From: Prorocentrum cordatum
Taxonomy: Eukaryota; Sar; Dinophyceae; Prorocentrales; Prorocentraceae
Length of the DNA: 24,500 bases
NCBI GenBank assembly: GCA_963575745.1
Contig: CAUYUJ010016884.1
Location: forward strand, 233,843 to 258,342
Direction of reading: 5' to 3'
The translations under genes and the position numbers were made by a program. Of this stretch, positions 16,117 through 23,109 are shown piece after piece. Each line of letters begins with the position of its first letter. The first letter of the stretch is position 1. The notes beneath the pieces are model-generated. The model was not told the DNA's origin. It did no database searches and saw only the letters and a list, made by a program, of their open reading frames with translations.

Positions 16117-16843
16117 GCGGGCGACAGATTGCTCTGGAACTTTTCTCGGGCTCTGGACGCTTTGCTCGTGCCTGGCGCCGCTCTGCCGCCTTGAAGCACA
16201 TCGATCTAGTTGAGGTTGTCATTCGCCATGGCGCTGCTCACTTCGATCTGTTGAATGAGAGTCTCGTTCGAAAAATTCGAGGCTGGGCGCGCGCTTGTCT
16301 GATTGCAGCTGTCTGGCTGGCTCCTCCCTGCTCCTTCTCGGCCCTGCGGCGCCTCTGCTCGCCCGTTCGGCCCCGGGCCTTTCCTCTCGGCCCCCCTCCC
16401 TCTTCCCGTCAGACCAGCGCGTCGTCAACGTAGCTAATCGCTTGTGTAAAGTTGCCTCCAGCCTCCTCGACCTGCGCAGGAAGCTAGGCGCCCCCTGTGT
16501 CGTCGAGAATCCTCGCGCTAGCCTTCTGTGGAATGTAAAAGCGTTCGAGTGCTTGGCCAAGACCCAGGAGATCGATACCTGCGTCACGGACTATTGCGCC
16601 TGGGGGGGGGGGGCCTGGCGCAAGCGCACCAGATTCCTTTGTGCCCACCTCTCGTGCAAGCACCTCTGTGTAACATGTCGCGGCCGAGGTGCATGCTCTT
16701 TCTCAGGTGAGCCTCGCGTAGAAATTATCGGCAACCATCCCCGCGGCATTAAATGTAGCAAGCTCGCAGGGCCGTATCCCTCACAACTCTGCTCCGCGTT
16801 TGTGCGCAGTTTTGCTGACACAACCCTTCACCCGTTCTCGTAA
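16101..16843 (+). pseudogene. Cytosine-C5 methyltransferase-like domain of copy 1, frameshifted
   Basis: Overlaps the 3' end of the recombinase in another frame. Motif I is LELFSGSGRFARAW (from 16134), resembling the S-adenosylmethionine-binding loop of C5 DNA methyltransferases. Motif IV is WLAPPCSFS with the candidate catalytic Cys codon at 16329; copy 2 has PPCPSFS, so a codon is missing here. ENP follows at 16505 (motif VI usually reads ENV), then AWRKRTRFLC as a motif VIII-like block. A frame change occurs in the C-rich run near 16385-16395. The product ends at the stop 16841-16843 after EIIGNHPRGIK and PYPSQLC. There is no good ATG before motif I, so expression would need a frameshift from the recombinase or another mechanism. 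A different Rossmann-fold methyltransferase is possible. Confidence 0.65.
16602..16613 (+). repeat. Run of 12 G within the methyltransferase-like domain
   Basis: An uninterrupted G12 inside the codons for AWGGGAW. The same G12 is preserved at 19996-20007 in copy 2, despite the tendency of such runs to change length. Confidence 0.9.
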
Positions 16844-16930
16844 CTCCGTTTGCCCAGAGGCCCGCGGCGGATCTGCTTGCCAGCCTTTCAGTCAAGGCCT
16901 TCGGCCAGAGTGCGCTTTGGAGCAAATTCT
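16844..16930 (+). other. 3' untranslated stretch before B1
   Basis: Begins AACTCCGTTTGCCCAGAGGC after the last stop. It contains a small palindrome, CAAGGCCTTCGGCC, conserved in copy 2 at 20287-20300. No coding potential; likely 3' non-coding sequence of the element. Confidence 0.5.
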
Positions 16931-17062
16931 GAGAGGTCGCGCCGCCGTGCTTGAGGTACCCCGAGGCGGCCTCTGACTTTTCTGTGTCGCGGCTGCCGGG
17001 CGAACTGCTACTGGATCGGCGTCTTAGCACCCGGCTGGCCTCGAGAGAAATGTTGCTCACAT
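16931..17062 (+). repeat. B1 split direct repeat
   Basis: 132 bp matching B2 at 17226-17357 with scattered substitutions and equal length. Landmarks are GGTCGCGCCGCCGTG, CCCGAGGCGGCCTCTGA, CTGCCGGGCGAACTGC, GATCGGCGTCTTAGCACCC and the terminal GCTCACAT. It directly abuts A2. Confidence 0.9.
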
Positions 17063-17179
17063 GCCATGTGTTAATCACGCCTTTGTTAGTCAATGTTTCG
17101 GGGGTGGGCCGCCTTGGGGTTGCACGTGATCTTTGAATCACGACGGATCTGCCTATCCGTGACCCCGTTGGCTCAAGCG
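17063..17179 (+). repeat. A2 split direct repeat
   Basis: 117 bp repeating A1. It starts GCCATGTGTTAATCACGCC and ends in the spliced-leader-like sequence (17157-17177) followed by CG. Confidence 0.9.
17157..17177 (+). promoter_or_regulatory. Spliced-leader-like sequence at the end of A2
   Basis: Same 21-base motif as in A1 with one substitution; the last ten bases are again TTGGCTCAAG. It is downstream of all ORFs and presumably a passive copy generated with the A repeat. Confidence 0.6.
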
Positions 17180-17225
17180 CCCCCCCCACTTTGTTCCCTC
17201 CCTGCGGATCTGCACGGAGGTCTCG

Positions 17226-17357
17226 CAGAGGTCGCGCCGCCGTGACTGAGGTATCCCGAGGCGGCCTCTGATTTGTCTGCGCCCCGGCTGCCGGGCGAAC
17301 TGCCGCTGGATCGGCGTCTTAGCACCCACCTGGCCTCGAGAAAAACGTCGCTCACAT
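17226..17357 (+). repeat. B2 split direct repeat (right terminus of copy 1)
   Basis: 132-bp copy of B1 ending CGCTCACAT. The sequence turns abruptly AT-rich afterwards (AAACATGCGAAATGAACGC), marking the right end of the element. Confidence 0.9.
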
Positions 17358-18174
17358 AAACATGCGAAATGAACGCTATAATAGGACAACTATGGAATGA
17401 CGACATACTTCGGTACTCTACCGGCAGGGGCCGCGTAAGTTCCCGCATTATACGTTGATACATGTTTAAATGCGCGTAGAGATATAAATGGCGGACACTT
17501 CAGCGTGTTCCCCACGTCGACATCGTAACATGCATTATTATTATTGTGTACGTGTGTGCCGCAGCTTTTGCATGTTAGATACAAGGTTTTAGTTCGATGC
17601 CATATCATATTATTCTCGTCTACGAAATACCATACCGGAAAAGCAAAGGCAACGCAACAATGACAATCTCATAACTTCGGAAAAATTGTAACATTTGCAA
17701 GTAATTGGTATAATCGGCCACGGCGCACGCAATGGACACACATGATATGGAAAATGTTGTGAGCTGCCGATGCGTGAAAGATTTTGTGAAAATAGAGTTA
17801 TCATTACAAGAGAGCGTAACAGTTCAAAACGATCTACTGAGTGTACCGAAGTATGTTCATCTTGTAGTATGATTGCAATGGTAATGGGCACCGAAGAAAA
17901 AACGCAACCTTCATTGAGCAATGGTGGCACTGAGTTTTCATATATACATATGTGTATGAAATTTATGTGTATATATATAGATATATGCATACATCAGCCA
18001 ACAGAACATTACTCCCCTTAGAAATTATATACAATAGAAAAACCCGCGGGGGGTCATTATCTTATTGCGGCGTACGGTTCCAAGATCCGCATGGCAATAC
18101 CATTGAAGAAATCAAATACATTGTGAAAATATCGAACGGGAAATACATTGCACAATCGCCGCAACGAGCAATGC
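17358..18174. other. AT-rich right flank, first copy
   Basis: Markedly AT-rich compared with the element. Short landmarks such as AACGCTATAATAGGACAACT, CCGGCAGGGGCCGCGT and TACGGTTCCAAGATCCGCAT recur in the second copy. A TATATA/TATG tract lies at about 17940-17995. No ORF has a recognisable domain. The last ~120 bp are homologous to 21470-21590, next to the LINE relic. Confidence 0.7.
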
Positions 18175-18182
18175 CAGAGCCC

Positions 18183-18330
18183 GGCCTTCAAAATGGCCTT
18201 CAACATGACCTCTCGGCGGCGCTGGCCCCCCTCAGAGCGCAACCCCGCTGACCGCGGCTCAAGACGCAAGAAGGGGGACTGGGCCGAGGCCTCGACCCGG
18301 CCCCGCGAAGCCGATCCGCCGCCCGCTGCG
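18183..18330 (+). pseudogene. RNase H C-terminal fragment, copy 2
   Basis: Encodes KMAFNMTSRRRWPPSERNP then ADRGSRRKKGDWAEA, the last RNase H motif and following linker. Only this end of the domain is present, so it is a duplication remnant. The same frame stays open to 18879 but loses resemblance to the recombinase, which here is read in a different frame. Confidence 0.8.
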
Positions 18331-18346
18331 CTGCCAGTGCCGAGGC

Positions 18347-19505
18347 ATGCTCCGCTGGGCGGGGGCTCCTGCGGCCAGCGGGGCCGCCGCGCCCGCGCCG
18401 CTGCAGCCCGGCTTGGCCGGGCCTTCGGCGTCGCAGGGGGCGCCGCCGAGGCCTGCAGCGGGCCGCCCGCCGCCCTCCCGCGGGATCGAGCCAGACTTGC
18501 GAGCCGACCGAGCCGCCCGGCGTCGCCGGGACTACGGCGGGGAGCCAGCGTCCGACGAGCACGGCCTGACCCTGCTCGAGAGGCGCACCGTGAGAAAGCC
18601 CCAGGAGGATCGGTACAAGCACATCGTGAGCCAGTTCTGCCTTTGGTGTGCGACGGCCAACATGGCGATCAGCACCACCACGCAGCTCGACTCGACGGCG
18701 ACGGCCTACCTCCACGAGCAGTTCTTCGAGGGCTTCCCGAGCTCCGCGGGCGCCTTCCTGCTGGCCGCCCTGACGCACTGCCGGCAGGACCTGTCGCCGA
18801 AGCCGCCAGAGCTGCCGCGGGCGAGGCGGGCCCTCCTGGGCGTCGCGCTGGCCCCTCCCGCGGCCGTTCGCGGCGCTGATAGCGGACTCGCTGATCGGCC
18901 AGGGCCACTGGGCAGCGGCTGCGGCGACGCTCCTGTGCTTCGTGTTCTACACCCGGCCGTCGGAGCTGCTCCGCCTGCGGGTGAAGGATGCCGCCCCGCC
19001 GCCGCGGGGAGGGCCCAGAGCCTTCACCTTGCGGGCCCTGCTTCTGAACGCGTCGGAGAACAGCGCGCCATCCAAGACTGGCGAGTTCGACGAGTCGCTG
19101 AGTCACGACAACGCGGAGTTCTGGCGGGCGGGGGGGGCCCTGCCCCGCCTCCGGGCCGGCCGCGGCGCAGCTCTACCGCTGCTCGACCTGAAGCACGCGA
19201 CTTGGGCCGCCCTGTTCACCCGGGCCGCGGTAGACGCGGGCCTAGGCGGCCTGGGACCGCCCACGCTGCATCAGCTCCGCCACGGAGGGGCCAGCCACGA
19301 GCTGGCCACCCGCGCCCGCCCGCTCGCCGAGATCAAGAAGCGGGTGCGGTGGGCGGCGGACAGCAGCGCGCGTCGCTACGAGAAGAGCGGTCTCCTGCAC
19401 ACGCAGCTGCAGCGGGCGTCGGAGGCCGCCCAGCGCCAGGCCCACGCCGCCGCGGCCAGCATCGGCTCGAACATCTTGAGGATGCCGCCCAGCGGGCGGC
19501 GCTGA
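18347..19505 (+). pseudogene. Tyrosine recombinase of copy 2, one frame break
   Basis: Best-preserved recombinase in the window. A frame from ATG 18347 carries the linker and N-terminal domain (TLLERRTVRKPQEDRYKH, YLHEQFFEGFPSSAGAFLLA, PELPRARRALLG). A frame change near 18830-18865, also in copy 1, leads into ALIADSLIGQGHW and the catalytic domain, which is then open without interruption to the stop at 19503-19505. Catalytic residues visible are Arg in FYTRPSELL (codon 18954), His and Arg in LHQLRHGG (codons 19269 and 19278), Trp in VRWAAD, and Tyr in RRYEKSG (codon 19377). Role: site-specific integration of the DNA intermediate. The shared frame change may be an ancestral lesion, a recoding site or an unrecognised intron. 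It partly overlaps the RNase H frame upstream and the methyltransferase frame downstream. Confidence 0.85.
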
Positions 19506-20237
19506 GCGGGCGACAGATTGCTCTGGAACTTTTCTCGGCCTCTTGACGCTTTGCTCGTGCCTGGCGCCGCTCTGCTGCCTTGAAGCACATCGATATAGTT
19601 GAGGTTGACATTCGCCATGGCGCTGCTCACTTCGATCTGTTGAATGAGAGTCTCGTTCGAAAAATTCGAGGCTGGGCGCGCGCTGGTCTGATTGCAGCTG
19701 TCTGGCTGGCTCCTCCCTGCCCCTCCTTCTCGGCCCTGCGGTGCCTCTTCTCGCCTGTTCGGCCCCGGGCCTTTCCTCTCGGCCCCCCCATCCCTCTTCC
19801 CATCAGACCAGCGCGTCGTCAACGTAGCTAATCGCTTGTGTAAAGTTGCCTCCAGCCTCCTCGACCTTTGCAGGAAGCTAGGCGCCCCCTGCGTCGTCGA
19901 GAATCCTCACGCTAGCCTTCGGTGGAATGTAAAAGCGTTCGAGTGCTTGGCCGAGACTCAGGAGATCGACACTTGCGCCACGGATTATTGCGCCTGGGGG
20001 GGGGGGGCCTGGCGCAAGCGCACCAGATTTCTCTGTGCTCACTTTTCGTACAAGCACTTATGTGCAACATGTCGCGGCCGAGGTGCATGCTCTTTCTCAG
20101 GTGAGCCTCAAATAGAAATTATCAGCAACCATCCCCGTGGCATCAAATATAGCAAGCTCGCAGAGCCGTATCCCTCACAACTCTGCCCCGCGTTTGTGCG
20201 CAGTTTTGCTGGCGCAATCCTTCACCCGTTCTCGTAA
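19490..20237 (+). pseudogene. Cytosine-C5 methyltransferase-like domain of copy 2, stop in motif I
   Basis: Co-linear with 16101-16843. Motif I is destroyed: LELFSAS is followed by a TGA at 19544-19546, where copy 1 reads FSGSGRF. The frame then resumes with HIDIVEVDIRHGAAHFDLL and WLAPPCPSFSALR, which keeps the full PPCxSFS form of the candidate catalytic loop. A one-base excess in the C-rich run near 19787 shifts to the frame of SLFPSDQRVVNVANRL, then VVENPHASLRW, DYCAWGGGAWRKRTRFLC and EPYPSQLC, ending at the stop 20235-20237. Comparing both copies shows which lesions are private and which are shared. Confidence 0.65.
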
Positions 20238-20324
20238 CTCCGTTTGCCCAGAGGCCCGCAGTAGATCTGCTCGCCGGCCTTTCAGTCAAGGCCTTCGGCC
20301 AGAGTGCGCTTTGGAGCACATTCG

Positions 20325-20431
20325 GAGAGGACGCGCCGCCGTGCTTGAGGTATCCCGAGGCGGCCTCTGACTTTTCTGCGTCCCGGCTGCCGGGCGAACT
20401 GCTACTGGATCGGCGCCTTAGCACCCACTTG
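20325..20431 (+). repeat. B1 of copy 2, 3' end deleted
   Basis: Matches the first ~107 of the 132 bp of B1. It stops after TTAGCACCCACTTG, so about 25 bp at the B1/A2 junction, including the GCTCACAT end, are missing. Confidence 0.8.
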
Positions 20432-20538
20432 CAAGTATTTATCACGCCTTTGTTAGTCAATGTCTCGGGGATGGGCCGCCTTTGGGTTGCACGTGGCGGA
20501 TCTGCCGATCCGTGACCGTGACCCCGTTGGCTCAAGCG
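20432..20538 (+). repeat. A2 of copy 2
   Basis: Begins CAAGTATTTATCACGCCTTT. It lacks about 13 bases corresponding to the ATCTTTGAATCAC region of copy 1, and ends in a spliced-leader-like sequence (20510-20536) that contains a 6-bp GTGACC duplication. Confidence 0.8.
20510..20536 (+). promoter_or_regulatory. Third spliced-leader-like sequence, with internal duplication
   Basis: CCGTGACCGTGACCCC then GTTGGCTCAAG, followed by CG. The same motif as at 11001 and 17157, expanded by six bases. Confidence 0.55.
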
Positions 20539-20583
20539 CCCTCCCACTTTGTTCCCTCCCTGGGGATCTGCACGGAGGTCTCG

Positions 20584-20714
20584 GAGAGGTCGCGCCGCCG
20601 TGCTTGAGGTATCCCGAGGCGACTTCTGATTTGTTCGACCCCGGCTGCCGGGCGAACTGTTACTGGATCGGCGTCTCAGCACCCACCTGGCCCCCAGAAA
20701 AATGTCGCTCACAT
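20584..20714 (+). repeat. B2 of copy 2 (right terminus)
   Basis: 131 bp ending GTCGCTCACAT, followed by AAAAATGCGAAATGAACGCT, the same flank as copy 1. Confidence 0.85.
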
Positions 20715-21339
20715 AAAAATGCGAAATGAACGCTATAATAGGACAACTATAAAAAGCCGACATACTTCGGAACTATACCGGCAGGGGCCGCGTGAGTTTC
20801 CGCGTTATAAGTTTATACAGTTTTCCGATGCGCGTAGAGATATAAATATTGGAGACGTGAGCGTGTTCCCCATATCGACATCGCAACATGCAGCATTATT
20901 ATTATGCACGTGTGTTCCGCAGCTTTTGCATGTTGGATACAAAGTGTAGTCCGATGTCATATCATATTATTCTCGTCTTCGAAATACCATACTGGAAAAG
21001 CAAAGGCAACGCAACAATGACAATTTCATAATTTCTGAAAAAAATCTGTTATTCGCAAGTAATTGGAGGAATCAGCCATGACACACGCAATGGACACACA
21101 TGATAGGGAAAATGTTGTAAGCTGCCGATGCGTGAAAGATTTTGTGAAAATAGAGATATCATTCCAACAGTGCGTAACAGTGCATAACGATCTACTGAGT
21201 GCACCGAATTACGTTCATCTTGCATTACGATTGTAATGGTAATGGGCACCGAAGAAACAACGCAAGGTCCATTGAATAATGATGACACGGAGTTATCAAA
21301 TATACATATGTATATGATGTACATGATGAATGAGATATT

Positions 21340-21397
<58 letters not shown>

Positions 21398-21590
21398 CAC
21401 CATCAGCCAACAAACCTTTACTTCCCTTCCAAATTATATGCATTAGAAAAACACTCGGGGGGGTCATGATCTAATTACAATTGCGGCATACGGTTCCAAG
21501 ATCCGCATGGCAATATCAGCGAAGAAACCAAATATAATTTGAAAATATCGAAAGGGAAATACATTGTACAGTCGCTGCGAAAAGCAATGC
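20715..21590. other. AT-rich right flank, second copy
   Basis: Counterpart of 17358-18174, with many substitutions and small indels. No gene is supported. A TA/GA microsatellite interrupts it at 21338-21395. Confidence 0.7.
21338..21395 (+). repeat. (TA)n-(GA)n compound microsatellite
   Basis: TTTATATATATATAGAGAGA continuing as GA repeats to about 21395. The equivalent place in the first flank has only a short TATATAGATATA tract, so this is an expansion private to unit 2. Confidence 0.9.
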
Positions 21591-22059
21591 GTAGATTCGT
21601 TGGTGGGAGACTTGGTACGTCCGCAGAAATGACAAACGGAAATTCGACGGACAAGCAAAAATGTAAGAAATGAGAAAGCAAGGACAATGAAGACAAAGAA
21701 AGGTACGATCAGTCGAATTATACGGCGGAACGCGTCGGAAACAATTTTTCCGAATAATTTATCCGGTGTTCAGGCGTCGTCAACATCTAGTAAAATAGCG
21801 AACGATTCTTATTCCAGACCTTGTCGTGTTCCAACTTTTGCGTGGCGAACGGCATCTTGAATAACCATCGCTACGATCACGATGAAAGGGAATGGTGAGA
21901 GGGTGCAGCCTTGTAATATACGTGATAATCGACGCCTTTCTGAAGATTGATGGCGCCCATCTGCAACGCAAAATCGCTTTTAATAAAATTACGAACACGT
22001 GAAGGCACTCTACATTTCCGCTGTTTAACCGTATTTTTAAAGAATAATAACAATCAGGT

Positions 22060-22216
22060 AAAATAAATAATAATAGTAATAGTAATAATAATACCAAATA
22101 TAAAAAAACGTTACATATATATATATATATATAGATATATATTATATATATTTACATATATATTTCATATATATAATAATAATTAATACTACTAAATAGT
22201 AGTAATATTTTTTTTT

Positions 22217-22288
<72 letters not shown>

Positions 22289-22290
22289 AT
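22060..22290 (+). other. AT-rich insertion with (AT)n and poly(A) within the LINE reverse transcriptase
   Basis: Nearly pure A/T: TAATAATAG repeats, a TATATATA tract at about 22115-22160, T11 at 22208-22218, then A63 at 22221-22283. It lies just after RT motif A (KKAFD, 22294) and before motif B, where only about 60 codons are expected. It therefore looks inserted or expanded. The poly(A) is on the strand opposite to the LINE. Confidence 0.75.
22221..22283 (+). repeat. Poly(A) run of 63 bases
   Basis: Uninterrupted A63, preceded by T11 and AT. The T11/A63 pair could fold as a hairpin. Read-length errors at such a run are possible. Confidence 0.95.
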
Positions 22291-22833
22291 TTAATCGAAT
22301 GCCTTTTTCAATTCAGTTCACAAAAATTATACCATGATTTTTTGTCAGCAGCGGCGCGTATAGCATTTGATGTCCCACGCCCCTTTCTGACACCGAAGTG
22401 CGTAATGCATAGCTACTATTTGCTTTTCTTGTATATTGCAATATGCTACGCAAAATAAGCCAATAGGGTGGTAGTTGTCCCAGTTGTCGACGGCGTTTTT
22501 GCTTTTGTAAACAATTGAGATGGCGTATTTCTCCCATTCCTCAGGCACCGCCTCCTCGTTCCAACAAGTTTCAAATATATCAAACATTGGTTTGTGCGAT
22601 TTGATGTTGCTTCGACGTGCAAATGCACTGGTAAGTCCAAACCCTATCCAAGTTTGACCTTGTGTATCTTCGCTGGACAGAACATTTGTGTGCCCATTCA
22701 TACGGTAAATGTACGTTTTTGGTTAGCGGGTCTCTTGCACAGCTAAAATGTGCATGCCGTATGTCTCCACATGCAAAATAATATCTTCCATGTTCGTCTC
22801 GAAGAAGCCTCGAACGTTCCATGTCGCTACTAT

Positions 22834-23109
22834 GATGTGAATCGAATCGTAAAGGCGAAAAGACAAGGCAGGCGGGTGGGTACGGGGCAGGGGAAAAACG
22901 AACGGAAGCGGGCGGACAAATTCTTGGGATTTTGGCGGCCCGTTGCGGGCGAGAACGCGTTAGAATTCGTAGGTGAAGACGTCGTGGTATTTTTAGCAAG
23001 GGATGACATTCATTTACCAGAGTCATTGTCCTAAGGACTCCCGCGTATCCCAAGCGCTAGTTCGAAAATATACGTATGCGATTCTGCAAAGTATTGGAAG
23101 ACAACGCAT
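22834..23109. other. Stretch between the possible ORF1 relic and the endonuclease start, no domain recognised
   Basis: On the minus strand a 157-codon frame (23053-22580) spans this stretch. It is not the frame of the endonuclease motif (VATWNVRGFF). I assign no separate function. Confidence 0.4.

Larger units (their letters stand above)
10907..17357 (+). mobile_element. Tyrosine-recombinase retrotransposon (DIRS/PAT/Ngaro group), copy 1, full-length but frameshifted
   Basis: About 6.45 kb. Terminal repeats are split direct repeats: A1 (10907-11023), then the ORFs, then B1 (16931-17062), A2 (17063-17179), a 46-bp spacer, and B2 (17226-17357). A1 and A2 are both 117 bp; B1 and B2 are both 132 bp. 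This A1-ORFs-B1-A2-B2 layout is diagnostic of PAT/Ngaro-type elements. The ORFs in order are gag-like, reverse transcriptase-RNase H, tyrosine recombinase, and a cytosine methyltransferase-like domain. Each ORF carries at least one frame interruption, so this copy is presumably dead. B1 and A2 abut with no gap (CTCACAT|GCCATG), and the left end reads ACATAT|GCCAAG. Such elements leave no target-site duplication, and I see none. Confidence 0.9.
14685..18174 (+). repeat. Tandem segmental duplication, unit 1 (~3.49 kb)
   Basis: Runs from GGCCTTCAAAATGGCC in the RNase H coding region to AGCAATGC in AT-rich flank. It contains the 3' end of RNase H, the recombinase, the methyltransferase-like domain, B1-A2-B2 and about 817 bp beyond the element. 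The same order of sequence repeats at 18183-21590. Eight bases (18175-18182) separate the units. Confidence 0.9.
18183..20714 (+). mobile_element. Tyrosine-recombinase retrotransposon, copy 2, 5'-truncated
   Basis: Starts inside RNase H at the duplication junction, so it lacks A1, gag and the reverse transcriptase palm. The rest is co-linear with copy 1: RNase H end, recombinase, methyltransferase-like domain, B1 (shortened), A2, B2. Because it begins at the junction and is followed by the same host flank as copy 1, it arose by tandem duplication of the locus, not by a separate insertion. Confidence 0.88.
18183..21590 (+). repeat. Tandem segmental duplication, unit 2 (~3.41 kb)
   Basis: Second copy of 14685-18174, starting GGCCTTCAAAATGGCC and ending AGCAATGC. 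The element part is close to unit 1 (in hand-compared coding stretches only a few differences per 200 bases). The AT-rich flank is clearly more diverged and carries microsatellite expansions. Confidence 0.9.
21770..22833 (-). mobile_element. Decayed non-LTR (LINE) retrotransposon ORF2: endonuclease start plus reverse transcriptase
   Basis: On the minus strand, reading down from 22833, the frames contain the landmarks of an AP-endonuclease LINE in the right order. They are VATWNVRGFF (22833), ILAVQETR (22726), WIGFGLT, VPEEWEKYAISIVYKSKN and NYHPIGL (RT fingers, ~22540-22465), FGVRKGRGTSNAI (~22400-22362), KKAFD (motif A, 22294-22308), RILQGCTLSPF (motif B, 21890-21922) and LLDVDDA (motif C, 21773-21793). 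Only about 30 residues separate the endonuclease start from the RT fingers, where several hundred would be normal. So most of the endonuclease and linker are deleted. There are several frameshifts and in-frame stops. Beyond 21773 similarity fades. Confidence 0.85.

Noticed and set aside
16295-16843. A free-standing 182-codon gene
   Set aside because: It is the second half of the methyltransferase-like domain, displaced in frame by an indel in a C-rich run. Copy 2 shows the same co-linear arrangement.
18183-20714. Copy 2 as an independent 5'-truncated insertion
   Set aside because: It is followed by the same ~0.8-kb host flank as copy 1 and starts where the first duplication unit ends, so a tandem duplication explains it better.
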